Positions 12,831 to 13,624 of a stretch of DNA of 13,624 bases are shown here, in pieces (position 1 is the first letter of the stretch; every line of letters starts with the position of its first letter). The position numbers were made by a program, and so were the translations under genes. Source of the DNA: an uncultured Clostridia bacterium (GTDB lineage: Bacteria > Bacillota > Clostridia > Oscillospirales > Butyricicoccaceae); the NCBI GenBank assembly GCA_945486175.1, contig CALYTA010000005.1, positions 1-13,624 on the forward strand. Reading direction: 5' to 3'. Under the pieces are notes generated by a model. The model made no database searches, had not been told where the DNA came from, and saw only the letters and a program-made list of their open reading frames with translations.

Positions 12831-12847
12831 GCGCGCAATCCGCGCGC
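12831..12847 (+). other. GC hairpin in the htpG leader
   Basis: GCGCGC (12831-12836) and GCGCGC (12842-12847) form a 6-bp stem over a 5-nt loop, shortly after CIRCE and 39 bp before the start codon. It does not cover the Shine-Dalgarno. Confidence 0.5.
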
Positions 12848-12886
12848 TGAACGTGTATTTTTAATTACCGAAAGGATTGACATATT

Positions 12887-13624
12887 ATGGCTAAACAGCA
12901 GTTCAAGGCAGAGTCCAAGCGCCTGCTCGACATGATGATTAACTCGATCTATACGCACAAGGAAATTTTCCTGCGCGAGCTGATCTCCAATGCGAGTGAC
13001 GCGATTGACAAGCGCCATTTCCGTTCGCTGACCGATGCATCGCTTGTTCCGGAAAACGGCTATGAAATCCGCCTGACCGCGGACACCGATGCGCGCACGC
13101 TGACCATCTCGGACAACGGCATCGGCATGACGAAGGATGAGCTGGAAAACAATCTGGGCGTCATCGCACAGAGCGGTTCGCTGGCCTTCAAGAAGGAAAA
13201 CCAGACCGATGACACCGATATCATCGGACAGTTCGGCGTTGGCTTCTATGCATCGTTCATGGTTGCATCCAATGTTCGCGTCATCTCGAAGGCGTGCGGT
13301 GAAACGCAGGCTTATGTCTGGGAGTCGGACGGTGCGGACGGCTATACGATTGAGCCGGGCGAGAAGGACAGCTTCGGCACCGATATCATCCTGACCATCA
13401 AGCCGAATCAGGAGAATGAGAACGGCGATGTCGAGGAAGGCTATGATGAGTTCCTCGAGACCTACCGCCTGGCGGGTCTGGTCCGCAAGTATTCCGATTA
13501 CATCCGTTACCCGATCAAGATGCTCATGCCGCATTCCAAGGAGAAGCCGAAGCCGGAGGATGCACCGGAGGATTACCAGCCGGAGTATGAAACGGTCTAT
13601 GAGGACGAGACGCTGAACTCGATG
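12887..13624 (+). CDS. htpG: Molecular chaperone HtpG (Hsp90), N-terminal 246 residues; gene continues past the right edge
   Basis: HtpG is the bacterial Hsp90, an ATP-driven homodimeric cytosolic chaperone. The visible part covers the GHKL ATPase domain and the start of the middle domain. The N-box is [12 protein letters not shown] with Asn35 and Asp38. The DNGIGM motif (76-81) holds the adenine-contacting Asp76, and [11 protein letters not shown] (114-124) is the G2/lid-hinge motif. IAQSGSLAF (93-101) is the lid start. The charged stretch [19 protein letters not shown] near residues 222-240 is the expected linker before the middle domain. The ATG at 12887 follows AAAGGA (12871-12876) at 10 bp. 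The reading frame runs to the last base with no stop, so truncation is due only to the window edge. A perfect CIRCE lies 61 bp upstream, indicating HrcA-controlled heat-shock expression. The dense Asp/Ser codon runs are normal for this family. Confidence 0.97.
   Translation, partial: MAKQQFKAESKRLLDMMINSIYTHKEIFLRELISNASDAIDKRHFRSLTDASLVPENGYEIRLTADTDARTLTISDNGIGMTKDELENNLGVIAQSGSLAFKKENQTDDTDIIGQFGVGFYASFMVASNVRVISKACGETQAYVWESDGADGYTIEPGEKDSFGTDIILTIKPNQENENGDVEEGYDEFLETYRLAGLVRKYSDYIRYPIKMLMPHSKEKPKPEDAPEDYQPEYETVYEDETLNSM

Noticed and set aside
12794..13534. 246-codon minus-strand frame opposite htpG and CIRCE
   Set aside because: It is the complement of htpG codons, and it ends inside the htpG regulatory region.

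Overview
The window looks like chromosomal core sequence from a moderately GC-rich member of the Firmicutes, most likely a gut Clostridia lineage of the Oscillospiraceae/Butyricicoccaceae type. The evidence is strong AGGAGG-type ribosome binding sites, a perfect CIRCE element, and the gene families present: DUF975, VanZ-like, DUF1287, an Rrf2 regulator of the YwnA type, and MscL with a zinc-ribbon tail. The placement is inferred from family content and base composition, not from an alignment. No transposase, integrase, tRNA, rRNA, CRISPR array or phage gene was seen.

Layout, left to right. Positions 1-1657 (minus strand) hold a two-gene unit: a 10-TM ArsP_2/putative manganese exporter-type membrane protein, followed by an ABC-F ATPase of the YbiT/YkpA type that runs off the left edge. 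An alpha/beta hydrolase (1872-2669, plus) converges on a cytidylate-kinase-like protein (2728-3372, minus), with a strong hairpin between them. A 376-bp intergenic region carries divergent promoters. It leads to the most unusual gene here (3749-4573, plus): a predicted cytoplasmic ricin-type beta-trefoil joined through four 14-residue acidic repeats to a Lys/Thr/Ala-rich, histone-H1-like tail. A DUF975 membrane protein follows behind its own promoter, which lies inside a perfect inverted repeat.

Positions 5550-6583 hold a compact regulatory pair: an Rrf2 repressor (minus) divergent from a small FMN split-barrel (PPOX-like) protein (plus). The shared region has a consensus promoter for the flavoprotein, bracketed by two identical dyads (GTTGTAA-N9-TTACAAC) spaced exactly 42 bp centre to centre. 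Next come an AEC-family transporter (minus), a membrane-anchored DUF1287 protein (plus), and purA (plus), whose short leader has three mutually complementary GC segments, the last of which is its Shine-Dalgarno.

The right third holds a MATE efflux transporter with a hairpin/T-run leader, a closely spaced VanZ-like gene, a previously unlisted 54-residue single-TM protein with its own promoter and palindrome, mscL, and the first 246 codons of htpG. The htpG promoter carries a perfect CIRCE operator, which points to HrcA control.

Most transcription units are one or two genes long, each with a recognisable promoter and hairpin terminator. Nearly every promoter called here has a TGn extended -10. 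The strongest leads are the lectin/H1-tail fusion, the tandem Rrf2-type operators, the CIRCE-htpG arrangement, the purA leader and the palindrome-controlled small membrane protein.
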